Shown: one piece after another, positions 41,643-52,750 of the stretch
Layout: every line of letters begins with the position of its first letter
Numbering within the stretch: position 1 is the stretch's first letter
DNA from: Semisulcospira habei
Lineage: Eukaryota > Mollusca > Gastropoda > Semisulcospiridae
Assembly (NCBI GenBank): GCA_036245525.1
Contig: BTPG01000007.1
Coordinates: 127,276,553-127,340,552 of the forward strand
Direction: 5' to 3'
Length of the DNA: 64,000 nt
Notes under the pieces: model-generated
Told to the model about the DNA's origin: nothing
The model's database searches: none
The model's input: only the letters and a program-made list of their open reading frames with translations
Made by a program: the position numbers and the translations under genes

Positions 41643-42720
41643 ACGTCATATTTAGAGTATTATGTCAATGTCTGCGTGATGACGGAGTTCCCTCTTTTAC
41701 GTCATCGCCACTGTCTGACTTTCTCTAGAAATCAAGGTTTTTTACTGTTTTAATTCGTTTCTGAAAAGAATTATTTTTTACTAAAGAAGTTGAAAGAATA
41801 CAAAGCTGGCTAACGAACTCATCCAATGTCTTTATCGAAACTAGCTATATCCAAAATTTCAAGTAAATATGACAAAAATTACGGACTCTATTCTGGGCCA
41901 ACCGACATCCTATAAACGGTTGTTTATGTCTTAAGTGAGACATTCAATTACAATATGCTCGGAGGCTCTCTTAGCCAGTCTTTTAAGAAAGTAATTCGCC
42001 AAGTTTGAAGCTTGTGTGTATAGAAATATCGGAGTTTCTCTTGTTTACATACATACGCACACACATACATACACATACATACATACCCGGTACATACATA
42101 TGCACATACGGCGCTTCGCGGCAAATGTACATTCATCAGCGAGGTTAGCGTAACTAGACATGATGTAATTTTTATCTTGTTACTTTAGTTGGGAGAGGTT
42201 TAGCCTGCCCGCCTTTGACATCATGGACATGCTATTAAATTCGCCCCAACGCGAACCGTCCTAAAAACCAAAAGAACATTAAATGCGTCAGATTTATTTC
42301 ATTTCCAGTATTCATCATCTTTGGGCAGTTCGGTATTCACTGACTATATCTGAGTCACTGCTGCACACCAGCATCATTAGTGTTGTAGAAGAGATTCGTG
42401 CTGGGCAGAGAGGAAAACAGATACCATTCAGTCTGGGTGACAAAACTCCGTACACTGCTGCCCCTGAAACACATAACCCATCCAGTGAGTACAAAATCTT
42501 CAGCACGACGTCAACTCGACGATATTTTGCTTGCTAGGCATTTTTATGCCCGGCGCACTGTTTACAGAAAGAAAATAGTATATGTAAAGTAAAACTCGTA
42601 TGATCGAGGTGATTACCAGAAGAAGGAAAAAGCAAGAGTGGTCGAACCACTAATGCAAAATATGAAACTTTGCTAGTTCCGCAATACTGGTGGATCATAG
42701 TAACGTGATAAAATCAGCTG
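41640..42720. other. No gene seen; dispersed repeat and ACAT-rich tract
   Basis: 41,640-41,860 matches 35,800-36,000 (ggctaacgaactcatccaat). 42,046-42,107 is an ACAT/ACAC-rich simple tract. 42,283-42,540 holds an 84-codon frame without recognisable features. Confidence 0.5.
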
Positions 42721-42721
42721 C

Positions 42722-42931
42722 TTAACCCATTCAGCCCTGACACACTACATCAGGAGATGGATCGACTATGACAATTCAAAGCTAGTGCCAGATTAGCTTG
42801 GCGCCGACAGGCTCCAAGCTAATCTGGCACTACCCTTGAATTATCATGGTCGATCCATCTCCTGCAACTGGTGCAAAGTCGATGACGCCTCCAAAATTTG
42901 GCAAATACGGGCGTGAGGTTGAATGAGTTTA
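42722..42931. repeat. Palindromic foldback element P1, copy g
   Basis: TTAACCCATTCAGCCCTGAC at the left, ggttgaatgagttta at the right. The core has left arm agctagtgccagattagctt and a matching right arm. Confidence 0.85.
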
Positions 42932-43250
42932 TTTATTACACAACTGTCAGAAAATCAGAACGTTTGTGAAACTGGAGATACTTGGGATATTTACCCAGAT
43001 CTGACGTCAAAATGGAAACCGGAACTAGTGTTAGCCCACTTTATGAAAATCTCTCGTGCAAGCGAGCACCAAGTGCTTGGACCGTTAAACAACTGCATTC
43101 TACCAATTTACGTTCTTAGCTCTTGTTTTCTTCTACAGACTTTCCACACAGTAACCTCTTTAGGTCCAAAGTCGGCTGAAGAAAACTAGTCCCAGCATTG
43201 CTCGACGATCCAGTCTGGCCAACATCGGGTTAGAATGAGATTTCCACTTT

Positions 43251-43311
43251 TTAACCCTTTGGGTGTCGGTAGCAGTTTTAGTCGCAATGATTCATGCAGG
43301 AATCATCCGCT
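43251..43311. repeat. Palindrome P3, copy d, truncated
   Basis: ttaaccctttgggtgtcggt and gcaatgattcatgcaggaat give one arm and the centre. The other arm stops at aatcatcc, which forms the stop codon region of the secreted-peptide gene. Confidence 0.65.
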
Positions 43312-43440
43312 AAGAGGTGGGAGTGGGGATCCTTCTGTGGATGGCGGTGGCTGCCGTCCGCCCTGGCGTTGTCGCGCGCCCTGCACGACGGAGGCAATGG
43401 TCACAGCGACCATCAGCAGAACGATTGGCGTCTTCATCAT
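43303..43440 (-). CDS. 45-aa secreted peptide (exon 2 of a two-exon gene)
   Basis: ATGATGAAGACG at 43,440 opens a 45-codon frame ending at TGA 43,303-43,305. Residues 1-21 are a typical signal peptide (MMKTPIVLLMVAVTIASVVQG). The remaining 24 residues are Arg/Gln/Gly- and then Pro/Ser-rich (ARQRQGGRQPPPS.., ending PPLSG) and lack cysteine. The exon has an acceptor gtgcaggcag at 43,452-43,460 and an upstream noncoding exon at about 44,540-44,585 with donor ctactgag|gtaagt. The last codons and the stop lie at the edge of a P3 palindrome half, so the original C-terminus may have been longer. Possible roles (neuropeptide, antimicrobial, mucus or shell peptide) cannot be distinguished. Confidence 0.55.
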   Translation of the reverse strand: MMKTPIVLLMVAVTIASVVQGARQRQGGRQPPPSTEGSPLPPLSG

Positions 43441-43639
43441 TGTGTCTCACCCTGCCTGCACAAATACACGAAAATGTGTCGTCATTGTAAACTATTTCTT
43501 CATCAGTTCAGTGGTTGTTATATTGCTCAGACAGCTGTTTGTTTGCTTGGTTGTTTCGTTGGAGTTAGACGCTGAAGCATAAGTTAAAATCGGAAAATCA
43601 GCGAATTGGCTTCTGAAAACTGCATATTACTTCAAGAAA

Positions 43640-43735
43640 CAGATCGATCATGATAGTTCAAGGGTTGTGCTAGTATAGTCTGGCGCCTATAACAAGAGGC
43701 TACAAGCATTTCTGGCACCACCCTTGAACTTTTTC
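43640..43735. repeat. Palindromic foldback element P1, copy h, degenerate
   Basis: gatcatgatagttcaagggt opposite caccacccttgaac, with an eroded centre. Confidence 0.6.
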
Positions 43736-43762
43736 ACGTTACCGCTGTCCCGCTCTGCAATA

Positions 43763-43975
43763 ATTAAACCCTGACGCACATATCGGGAGATAGAGTGACG
43801 ACGACAGCTCAAGGGCAGTACTTGTTTAGTTGGCGAGCAGAGTACACACAATATCGGGAGATAAATTGACTATGAAAGACTGACTTCTACATGTCTTCGG
43901 TAATGCACTTTAATTGGCACCGCCCTTGAACTATCACTGTCGATACATCTCTTGCAACTGTTGTCTAAGTGGTGA
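43763..43975. repeat. Palindromic foldback element P1, copy i, degenerate
   Basis: The left arm is gacagctcaagggcagt and the right arm is ttggcaccgcccttgaacta plus tcactgtcgata. A TTAA lies at the left border. Confidence 0.55.
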
Positions 43976-44539
43976 GAGGACACTTGCAGAATTGTAGCCC
44001 GCTCAGTGCCAGGTGACGCAGACCGTGTTTCTGCAATCTTTATTGATTTAACACGAGACAGCCCTACTTGCCCCGGGAACATGGATTCAAAGTGGCCTCA
44101 GCAAAACGCATCGATTCTTATGAGGCTCTATACCTCTTGCGGTTGAGTGGCGTCCACATTTTCTCAGCGACTGAACAGGTTAATATTTTACCATTCAGCC
44201 TTTAAGCTACGGTTCCATAAGCACGACTACGATACGAATACAATCCGAACTCGATGCGGCAAAAGCAATTTTCTTTCAAAATTCGTGTCATGTTTGTTTC
44301 GCAGTCAGATGCGAATTTGGTTTTGCATCTGACATAATTATGGGAATACACAATCATAAACACGACATACAGGAGATTCTCTGTTTCGGACCGGCTTCGG
44401 GGTCGCATCCTATTCGTATAGGATTCATGCTTATAGAAGCGTAGCCACTGGATACAAGGCTGCATGTGAAAGATATTCAACTCAAGGATGCCTTCAGAGA
44501 TTGAAAAAGCGAGCAACGAAACCTTACATTTCTACTTAC

Positions 44540-44618
44540 CTCAGTAGATCTGAAGAGCCTTGAGTGTTGTTGAGAGGAGATGGCTGGTGAAAACACTAAG
44601 TTTACCACACTTTATATA
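44540..44618 (-). promoter_or_regulatory. TATA box and 5' UTR exon of the secreted-peptide gene
   Basis: tatataaag on the minus strand (TATA at 44,611-44,618) is followed about 30 bp later by a start-like tcaccagcca and a short leader. The leader ends ctactgag at 44,540 and is followed by gtaagt. The intron of about 1.08 kb contains two degenerate P1 elements. Confidence 0.55.
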
Positions 44619-44939
44619 GTGTACGCACGCTCAATTACGCCATCAATTAGACACTAACAATGAAAACAATCTGACCAGGCGTCTGAAAACAATACCTATT
44701 TGTGTACTGGCTTGAAGGAGGTAAATAACGCTCACGTGCATAACCAATTTCTGATAGGTTACTAAAATAAGCAAGTTTTCGAGTCTCCAAACACAAGTAA
44801 TGTGTGGCTTTTGTACTCGCGAAATGCTTTTTTTTTCACACACTTTTGTCAACCTCCTTTAACCCTTCATTATTCCAAGCGAACAACCAAAGTATGCATA
44901 GAAAGGTCCTATCATCAGCTGCCTTTGTGCCAAATTTAA

Positions 44940-45340
44940 TTGCAATGTTTGTAAAGTACGATGATAAACAAGATGGGATAAACTATAACCCACAAAGTCC
45001 CTTCTATGTGAGAGCTGTCCTCGTTTTCAATGGTCTCTACCTTTTGTCTTTGACCTGATTCTGATGTTGAATTATATCCTATTGAAAAAGTCTCGCAGAT
45101 CTGCCAATGCGTCAGTGCGTTCTTAAGGGGCGCAGGAAATACGCGTCATTGATTAGTCAAACGTCATTTGTCATGACGTAAGTTTTAGTTTTGACGTAAT
45201 TTTATATTTTACGTGATATGAGTTTCACTTTCGCTTCATAGGCTTGAGAAAATGGTGACAAAACTAGAACTTCACGGTATAATTTTAGTCTTGCTATAAT
45301 TTGTGTGAAAGCAGGTTGACTTTACCTAGCTTCATGATAT
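44940..45340 (+). repeat. Dispersed repeat D400, copy 2
   Basis: Matches 26,625-27,030 in the same orientation along its whole length. The boundary sequences differ, so it is a dispersed element of unknown class. Confidence 0.8.
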
Positions 45341-45392
45341 ACTAAGTACACGGGTCACCTCGCGTACGCATGCGCACGCTTTAGACAACGAC

Positions 45393-46186
45393 TCACGTAC
45401 CACAAACAGTGAAATACATTACGACAGTGAGCTTGGGGTGGGGAGTGTGGTGATATGGTGCTAGAACTGTTGAAAGAGGTGAGTTTTGAGGGCGGACTGG
45501 AAGGAAGAGAGATAGTGTTTCTGACGGAGAGAGAGTGGGAGAGTGTTCCAGTTGGATGGACCGTATACAGAGAAGGAGCGGGGACCGAAAGTGCTGAGTT
45601 TGGTGCGGGGGATGTGGAGGCGGAGAGGGTCGGAGGCGGAGCGGAGGGAGCGGGGAGGAGTGTAGGGGTGAAGTAAGTTTGAGAGATAGGCAGGAGCGCA
45701 GTTGTTCAGGGATTTGTAGCAGAGAGACAGAATCTTGTATTGGATGCGTAGGGGGATGGGAAGCAAGTGAAGGAGTTTGAGCAGGGGAGTGATGTGGTCG
45801 GATTTTTTTCTTTCTGAGGACGAGGCGGGCAGCATTGTTCTGGACGCGCTGGAGAGTGAAAGTGGTGGAGTGAGGGAGACCGGAAAAGAGAGAGTTGCAA
45901 TAGTCGATGCGAGATAGGATGAGGAAGAGAGAGAGAGAGCAAGTTTGGTAGCAGCTTCGGTAGTGAGGTATTTTCTGATCTGACTGATGCGGCGGAGGTG
46001 GAAATAGCATGCCTGGGCCGTGTCGGACACGAAGTTGGTCATGGAAAGAGAGGAATCGAGGATAACGCCGAGGTTTTTGGCCGAGTCAGAGAGGGAGATG
46101 GGGGTGCTGTCGAGTTGAAGATGGAGAGAGGGAGGGTGCTGGGAAAGTTTCTGACGAGTGCCTACCAGCATGGCTTCCGTTTTGTC
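45393..46186 (-). mobile_element. L2/CR1-like LINE fragment, C-terminal region
   Basis: The minus strand from 46,186: DKTEAMLVGTRQKLS, then SAKNLGVILDSSLSM, and after frameshifts LPIPLRIQYKILSLCYKSL and YGPSNWNTLPLSLR. These are typical of the segment after the L2-type catalytic core. It is cut at 46,186/46,187 exactly at the centre of a P1 palindrome. Confidence 0.75.
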
Positions 46187-46245
46187 GGCGCCAAGCTAAT
46201 CTGGCACTACCCTTGAATTATCATGGTCGATCCATCTCCTGCACT
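46187..46245. repeat. Half of a P1 palindrome at a junction between two LINEs
   Basis: ggcgccaagctaatctggca through gatccatctcctgca is a complete right arm. The left arm is absent and replaced by an L2-like LINE end. The other side joins an RTE-type LINE. Confidence 0.8.
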
Positions 46246-48250
46246 TCGTATGTGCTCTGTGGTCCTCTTCATGACCCAGTCTATGGCCAGTAGGAAGAGG
46301 AACGGAGACAGCAAACACCCCTGCCTGACACCGGTTTTGACCTGGAGCTCCCTGGTGAACTGCCCTTCGTAGATCACGCGACATGTCATACCATCGTAGC
46401 TGCTCTTGATCAGGCGGATGAGCTTTGTGGGTACACCGTAGTGTCGTAGGAGTTTCCACGAAGTCTCTCGGTCCACGCTGTCGAATGCTTTCTTGTAATC
46501 CACAAAGTTGACGTACAGCGGGGAGCTCCATTCCAGAACTGTTCCACAATGATGCGGAGAGTGGCGATCTGATCTGTACATGATCGTTTTTTCCTGAATC
46601 CTGCTTGCTGGTCTCTCAGCTGGGGGTCAACAGAGCTCTTCATTCTCTCCAGGATGATCCTGTTGAAGACCTTTCCTGGTACTGACAGCAAGGTGATTCC
46701 TCTGTAGTTGGAACACTTGCTGAGGTCGCCTTTCTTGGGAAGATTGATTAGGTACCCCTCCTTTCAGTCAGCCGGCATCACCTCCTCTTCCCAGATCTTT
46801 CCAAACAGTGGGTACAGCAGCTCTACAGTTGTCTCTAGGTCTGCTTTCAGATACTCCGCTGGCATGCCATCTGGCCCTGCTGCTTTGCCGTTCTTCAGAA
46901 ATGCTACTGCTCTTCCGATCTCTTCCCGGCTGGGTCTGTCACAGCTGATCTCTGTCGGTCTCTGCTGGCTGGATGTCTGGGGGGGGGGGGGGGGGGTCGG
47001 GTGGGCTGGGTCTGTTCCGTAACTCTTCAAAATACTCGGCCCATCTGTCGAGGTGGTCTGCTCTGTCTGCAATAGGCTTGCCTTCTTTGTCTTTTACTGG
47101 TCTTTCTGTATGGCCATACTTGCCCGACAATCTTCTGGTAATATCGTAGAGCTGTTTCATGTTGCTGCTGCCTTTTCTGTCTCTGCTGCCAGGCTGTCTG
47201 TGTAGGCCCTCTTGTCTGCCCTGATACTCTTCTTCACCTCGCGGTTGGCTTCCGAGTATTCCTCCTGTGCCCTTGCTTTGGCTGCTCTCGTGCGACTGTT
47301 GTTGACAACTGCTTTCTTCTGCTTCCTCACTTCTATCTTCTTCAAGTCTGTGCCGACAGCCAGTCCTTGTGATGGTGTTTCCTGAACCCTACAGTGTCTT
47401 TGCAGGCTCAGTTCAGCGCCTCTCTAACTGCCTTCCATTGCTGCTCTGTGGTGACCGCTTCCTCTTCATTTACTAGCTCCTGTAGCGCTTGAAACCGGTT
47501 GGACAGCACTAGTTTGAACTCTTCTCTCACTCCATTCTCTCTCAGGAGACCTACATTATAGCGCTGTCTTCTTGTTGTCTCTGTGCGGCTTTTCTTTAAC
47601 TTGAGCTTTATTCTTAAGGTAAGCAGATGGTGGTCTGAGGCGACATCTGCTCCCCTCCTCACTCGAACATCTTGAAGAGATCTTCTAAATTTCTTGCTAA
47701 TGCAGATATGGTCTATTTGGTTCTCTGTAGTATGGTCAGGTGAGACCCAAGTTGCTTTGTGTATTCTTCTGTGTGGGAAGATGCTGCCTCCAATGACAAG
47801 TCTGTTTAGAGCACAAAAGTCTACAAACCTCTCCCCGTTCGCACTCATCTCCCCTAGTCCCTGTCTCCCCATCACCTCTTCGTATCCGGTGTTGTCCTCC
47901 CCTATTTTGGCATTACAATCGCCCAGGACGATGGTGATTGTCCACAGCACTCTGGAGTCGGTCGTAGAACTCTTGTTTCTCTTCCTCGTCACTGTCATTA
48001 GTGGGCGCATAACACTGGATGACGTTGAGCTTGATCTTTTTCTTGGTTCTAAAGGCTGCTGTGATAATTCTTGGCCCAAGAGGTTCCCAGCCCATCAGCG
48101 CTCTCTGTGCCACTGGTGACAGCATGAATGCTACTCCTTCTGTATGGGGGGGGGGGGGGATTCTCCTCTTCATGACCTGAATACAGAATCATCTCCCCAC
48201 TTAACAGCCTTTTCTGGCCAGACTGCGTTCATCTGGCTTCACTGATACCT
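46246..48250 (-). mobile_element. RTE-type LINE, endonuclease and reverse transcriptase, broken
   Basis: The minus strand shows, in order, the APE-type endonuclease (NVIQCYAPTNDSDEEEK; VLGDCNAKIGEDNTGYEE; NQIDHICISKKFRRSL; SDHHLLTLRIKLKLK) and a linker. Reverse-transcriptase segments follow (FNRIILERMKSSVDPQLRDQ; YVNFVDYKKAFDSVDRET as motif A; TGVRQGCLLSPFLFLLAIDW as motif B). This matches the RTE clade. Many frameshifts are present. The 3' end is lost at the P1 half. The 5' end continues at 51,081 beyond an inserted L2-like LINE. Confidence 0.8.
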
Positions 48251-48257
48251 AGCAGGG

Positions 48258-51080
48258 AAATAATAATAATAATAATAATGAGTACTTGTATAGCGCCTAA
48301 CCTCAGATTAGAGCTCTAGGCGCTTAACAAAAACTAATGTACAAAAAATAACTAATTACAAAAATGGAATTTACAAAAAGTACAAAAACAAAATACAACG
48401 CACTCTGTAAACAAGCTATAAAGTCACCATTCAAAAGTGCTACGCTCATGGACTCATACTGGCATTCACACACACACCCACACACACACTACTTTTATAA
48501 ATAGATAGAGATGACTTTAACATGACAGGTGTGTGACAAAGTCATTTGTAGCTGACAGAAAACATATGGGTCTTTAGGGCACGCTTGAATGCCTCTCTCG
48601 AATCCACGTATCTCAGTTCGCGTGGGAGATCATTCCAAACAACTGGGCTCTGGTATCTGAATGACCTCTCACCAAACGACTTTGTTTTGACAAGAGGGAT
48701 ACGTAAAACTCGAGAGTCGGCAGCAGAGCGCAAATTCTGTCTCAAGGGCGTATACAGCTGGAGAAGAGAGGCAAGGTAGTGTGGGCAGGAACAGGTAATA
48801 CAACTGTGAGTCATGCATGAAATTTTGTACTGAATCCTAGCTGTAACAGGTAACCAGTGTAGGGCAGACAGATGGGGTGTGATATGATCTGATCTAGGGA
48901 CTCTAAGAATCAACCTGGCAGCTGTTTTGAATTTTCTGGAGTTTGCCAATCAGACACTGGGAACAGCCAGCCAAAAGAGCATTGCAATAGTCTAATTTGG
49001 ACAAAACAAAAGCGCAGACAAGTACTTTAGTTGCTTCAGGTGTCAGATAGTGGCGGACTGAAGCAATACGTCGCAGTTCAGTATAGGCGGATCTGCAAAC
49101 GTTGTTCACATGAAGGCGCATGGACAGGCTACTATCAAGTGTGACACCCAGATTTTTTACATGGGGGGAGAAGGGGACAGTGGCACCACAGATTTGTAAT
49201 GACTGGGGGAGTGTCAGCGTCTTCGTCAACCTCGGGGAAGCAATTATCATGGCCTCAGTTTTTCCGTCATTCAACTGTAATTTGTTTGAAGTCATCCACA
49301 TCTTAGTATCCAAGACGCACTCCTGAAGGATCTCGATTGTGTCCATAATCTGATCAGGTGAACATGAGTCATGGAGTTGAGTATCATCTGCAAATGCATG
49401 ATGTGATATAGAGAAACGGTTAAAGACACTGGCCAGTGGCTGAACATACAGGGTAAAGAGGACTGGTCCAAGAAGTGAACCTTGTGGGACGCCAAAGCGC
49501 ACCGTGGATGGGCTGGATAGTTTATCATTAACAACTATGCACTAAGTTCTGTCCGTCAGATATGATCTAAACCACGATAAAGCAGTTTCATGAATGCCAT
49601 ACACAGAATAGAGACGTTGTAGCAAAATGTCATGGTCAATCGTATCAAAGGCAGCAGATAGGTCTAACAGTGCAAGAACAGATACTTTGCCATCATCAAG
49701 AGCCTCGAGGAGGTCATTAAGAATTTTTGCAAGCGCAGTTTCAGTGGAATGACCTGCACGGTAAGCAGACTGATTGGGACTAAGAAGATGATTCAGGTTC
49801 AGATGGTCGAGAAGTTGCGACAACACAACCTTCTCAACGATCTTAGAGAGAAAAGGGAGGTTTGAGACAGGGCGGTAATTCTGTAGATTGTTAGGGTCTA
49901 GAGAGGGCTTTTTTAGCAAAGGTTTAACAATGGCGGACTTGAAATCCGACGGAAAAATACCAGACCTCAGGGACTCGTTGACAATGTTGGTCATGACTGG
50001 AAGCACAACATCAATACACTCGTACAGCAATGTAGTAGGAAGTGGGTCTAAACTACAAGTTTTTTGTGCAGTTCTCTTCAGCACAGCATGAAGTTCCTGT
50101 TCACTGACAGGTCTGAAGGACGAGAGACACTGACCAGAAAAGGGAACGTCATACTGTGATGGAGACTGTGAAATAAGTCCATCAAGTCTATCACGAATGT
50201 TCTGAACTTTTTCATTAAAGAAATTTGAGAACTGATCAGGCAGCTCTAATGGTGAGAAAATGGTCGGGAGTGGAGATGGATCCCTTCTAGCAGTCAGTTT
50301 GTTGGTTACATTATATAGCTGCTTGCTGGTGGTGCACGCTGCAATCTTGGCATTGAAGAAAGCTGTCTTCGCCACGAGTACCAGACGAGTTACATATTTC
50401 TTAGCAGCGCTGAAAATCTGCTTGTGTACGGTAAGTCCAGTGGACAGCCATAGTCTCTCAGCTTGTCGTCGCTCTCTCTTTGCAGCGAGAAGCTTGCCTC
50501 CCACGGCGCTGAACCACGGTGAGGATGTCCGACATGACACTTTACGGCGAGCAGATGGAGCATGCTTGTCAAGTAGTGATCTCAGACCCGAGTTAAACTG
50601 TCCCGCAGAGGGATCAGGGTGTTTGCTAAGATATTCATGCAAATCAGCTTTGAAAGCCAGGCGATCAATAGCACGAATGGTTCGTTTTTGCACAAATACA
50701 GGCTGAAAGGGTGGCACTGAAACAACTAGATCAGCAATCACGCATAAATGATCAGACTCAAGTGCATATGACACATAAGTAGACTGAACGAAATTATCAC
50801 TTGGTCGGTGTAGTAGCCAATCAAGAGTATGACCATGCTTGTGAGTTGGCTGACGAACAGACTGTTCAAGGTCAAAAACACTCAAAAGATCCATTAGTTT
50901 CATAGTACTAGAGTTCTGCGGGCAGTCAAAGTAGAAGTTGAAGTCTCCCAAAATAGCAAGGTTACCTGGGAGTGAGTTGCTGTATTCAAGTAAATCAGAA
51001 AACTGATCAAGGAACATGGCATCAGTCAGCTTGTTTTTGCGGTTAGGAGGGGGCCGGTAGAGAATGAAGAACTGTACTGG
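48258..51080 (-). mobile_element. L2-like LINE inserted in the RTE element
   Basis: Segments 51,017-49,542, 49,502-48,903 and 48,949-48,542 encode the end of the endonuclease (AILGDFNFYFD), the reverse transcriptase (NYRPVSNLPFLSKIVEKVVL; LLDLSAAFDTIDHDIL motif A; GVPQGSLLGPVLFTLYV motif B; HAFADDTQLHD motif C) and the L2-type C-terminus (LHWLPVTARIQYKI). An in-frame TAG at 49,542 and a frameshift near 48,945 break it. The 3' end has an AAT repeat and the gagtacttgtatagcgcctaac motif. The flanks suggest a short tttcc target duplication. Confidence 0.8.
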
Positions 51081-51550
51081 AAAGGTTGTACTTTTGCATT
51101 TCCGCTGCTATCTGGGCAGCCTTGCCGCTCTGGTACATGGTCTTGACATTCCATGTGCCCATGGTTGTGTCCCTGGATAGAGAGAGGCGGCTCGGTCCTG
51201 TGCTTTTCGAAGACTTCCGGCTTTCACCACAGGAAGTCATAAATCTTCTGGCAGAAGAACCTTCCTCCTCCAGGAAAGAAATTGCTGTTTGTCTTTTCGT
51301 CGGCGTTTTTGTAGCTATTTAATTATTTGCAGGGTGGGGAAGCTACCCCCACGCCCAACCCCCTTACTAGGAGGACCAGGGGTTTTCTGTCGGGGTCACC
51401 CTCCCTTAGACCATGTTGGTTCACGGCACCTTATTTCATTCGGTGCACCCCTCTCGCGAGGGACCCCCTATCAACCACCCAGGGGACGCGCCTCAACGCC
51501 ATATGGTCCCAGCGCGAGGACTACCTCTATCCAGAGCCCCCTAAATAGTC
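51081..51550 (-). mobile_element. 5' end of the same RTE-type LINE
   Basis: TMGTWNVKTMYQSGKAAQ, the endonuclease N-terminus, ends at EMQKYNL where the L2-like insertion begins. The frame resumes at 48,250 with LLGISEAR and a TGA in place of the expected Trp. The upstream G-rich stretch to 51,550 is its 5' UTR. Confidence 0.7.
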
Positions 51551-51554
51551 GATT

Positions 51555-51960
51555 AACAGTTGTCACATGCAAAATCATTTCCAGCCGTCCGGGCACCTTT
51601 CATTCAGCCATTTGTCCAGCGGCCGTTACTCCATGCATCATTTTATCGATCTGTCCGTCCATTGGTCAATCAATTTATCAACCAATCAATCAATCGATTA
51701 ATCGATCGATCAATCAAACAATCAATCAATCAGTCAACCAGTCAGTCAAGCTGCCCACCCAAACTACCATCCATCCATCCATCCGTCCATCTATCCATCC
51801 ATTGTTTCATGCAAGATTGAAACGTGCGAGTGACAGATGTGATAATGATGACGGCGAACGAAATAATGACGACGACGGTGATCATAGTGATGATGACGCT
51901 GTCAGCGTTTATGACGACGACGAATACGATAACCAATGTTGATGATGATGATTTTAACGA
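51555..51960. other. Simple repeats, no exon found
   Basis: CAAT-rich (51,665-51,745), CATC-rich (51,765-51,805) and GAC/GAT-rich (51,840-51,955) tracts directly precede the ShKT exon. Confidence 0.7.
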
Positions 51961-51963
51961 CAG

Positions 51964-52086
51964 TCCCATGCGAGGACAACATTGACGGAGGGGTAAGATC
52001 GTGTGCCGATTTAGGCCTGATTGGATTCTGTACAGCGGAGCCAATGTACGCAAGCGTCATCTGTCCGAAAGCATGCAACCTCTGTG
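51964..52086 (+). CDS. ShKT-domain exon of a secreted-type gene
   Basis: A 123-bp exon lies between ttttaacgacag and gtaaag, phase 1 at both ends, the usual symmetry for a domain exon. It encodes one ShKT domain with spacing C-x10-C-x8-C-x10-C-x3-C-x2-C. It includes the SCADLGLIGFC segment and the end CPKACNLC. ShKT units occur in astacin proteases, cysteine-rich secretory proteins and many mollusc secreted proteins. The signal peptide and any enzyme domain are not found in this window. Confidence 0.7.
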
Positions 52087-52125
52087 GTAAAGTATTCATC
52101 AAATGTATGATATTGTAGACCGATA

Positions 52126-52197
52126 TATGTGAGCTGGTCTGTTATTTTGGACCTTACGGCCTAAAACCGTGAGGTCCAAAATCACAGATCAGCACAC
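52126..52197. repeat. Palindrome P4
   Basis: gtctgttattttggacctta plus cgg pairs with ccgtgaggtccaaaatcaca. A partial relative is at 53,675-53,737 (aaggtctaaaatcacagacc). Confidence 0.7.
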
Positions 52198-52365
52198 GAA
52201 CGATACTGTCGTACATCACTAAATGTGTGGGCATTCTGATTTTGACACTAGACATATCGTATACGAGGCCGATGTACCCCGCCAGGCACCGTGTTTAAAC
52301 CGTGCTATACATCGCATGTAACCCACGTTAGATACCGTTTGTTATGCCGCTTTCATCTGCAAGTG

Positions 52366-52617
52366 TTAAAATATCACTGCAGATATCGCACTCATATCAG
52401 TATGTAGCCGGATATATCTTAACATCTCACTAGCTCTCGCCTTGTCTTTAACTTCTTTCAGGTAAATCGACCGCGATAACTCAACAGCAGTGCCTGTTTC
52501 TGTATCTGCCAGTCTGAAATTAAAATCAAAGCGTGAGCCATTGTCAGTAGAAATAAACACTGAGTTCACTGGCGCCTCATAATACTTGCAATTGTACAAC
52601 ATAAGGATACATAACAA
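52366..52617 (-). other. Unassigned 83-codon frame inside the ShKT gene intron
   Basis: The composition looks protein-like (YYEAPVNSVFIST.., SRSIYLKEVKDKARAS). A possible acceptor ttttaatttcag lies inside it. No family is recognised. It may be an exon of a minus-strand gene or a transposon remnant. Confidence 0.25.
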
Positions 52618-52666
52618 AGAAGAAAAGTTGGGTGCCCTGTCTTGTTTTTAATTCCGAAGTGCCGCC

Positions 52667-52718
52667 GTGAGATGGACTTAGTCGCCTGATCGGTGTTAAA
52701 CCCAAATAACTAACTAAC
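52667..52718 (+). mobile_element. SINE/LINE 3' end with AACT tail
   Basis: gccgtgagatggacttagtc..gtgttaaacccaaataactaactaac matches 15,391-15,441. Confidence 0.6.
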
Positions 52719-52750
52719 TGCGAAGTTTGCTGTTAATTTGTGTTCTACAG

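Noticed and set aside
45455..45676. Plus-strand Glu/Gly-rich frame
   Set aside because: Antisense of the L2-like LINE C-terminus.
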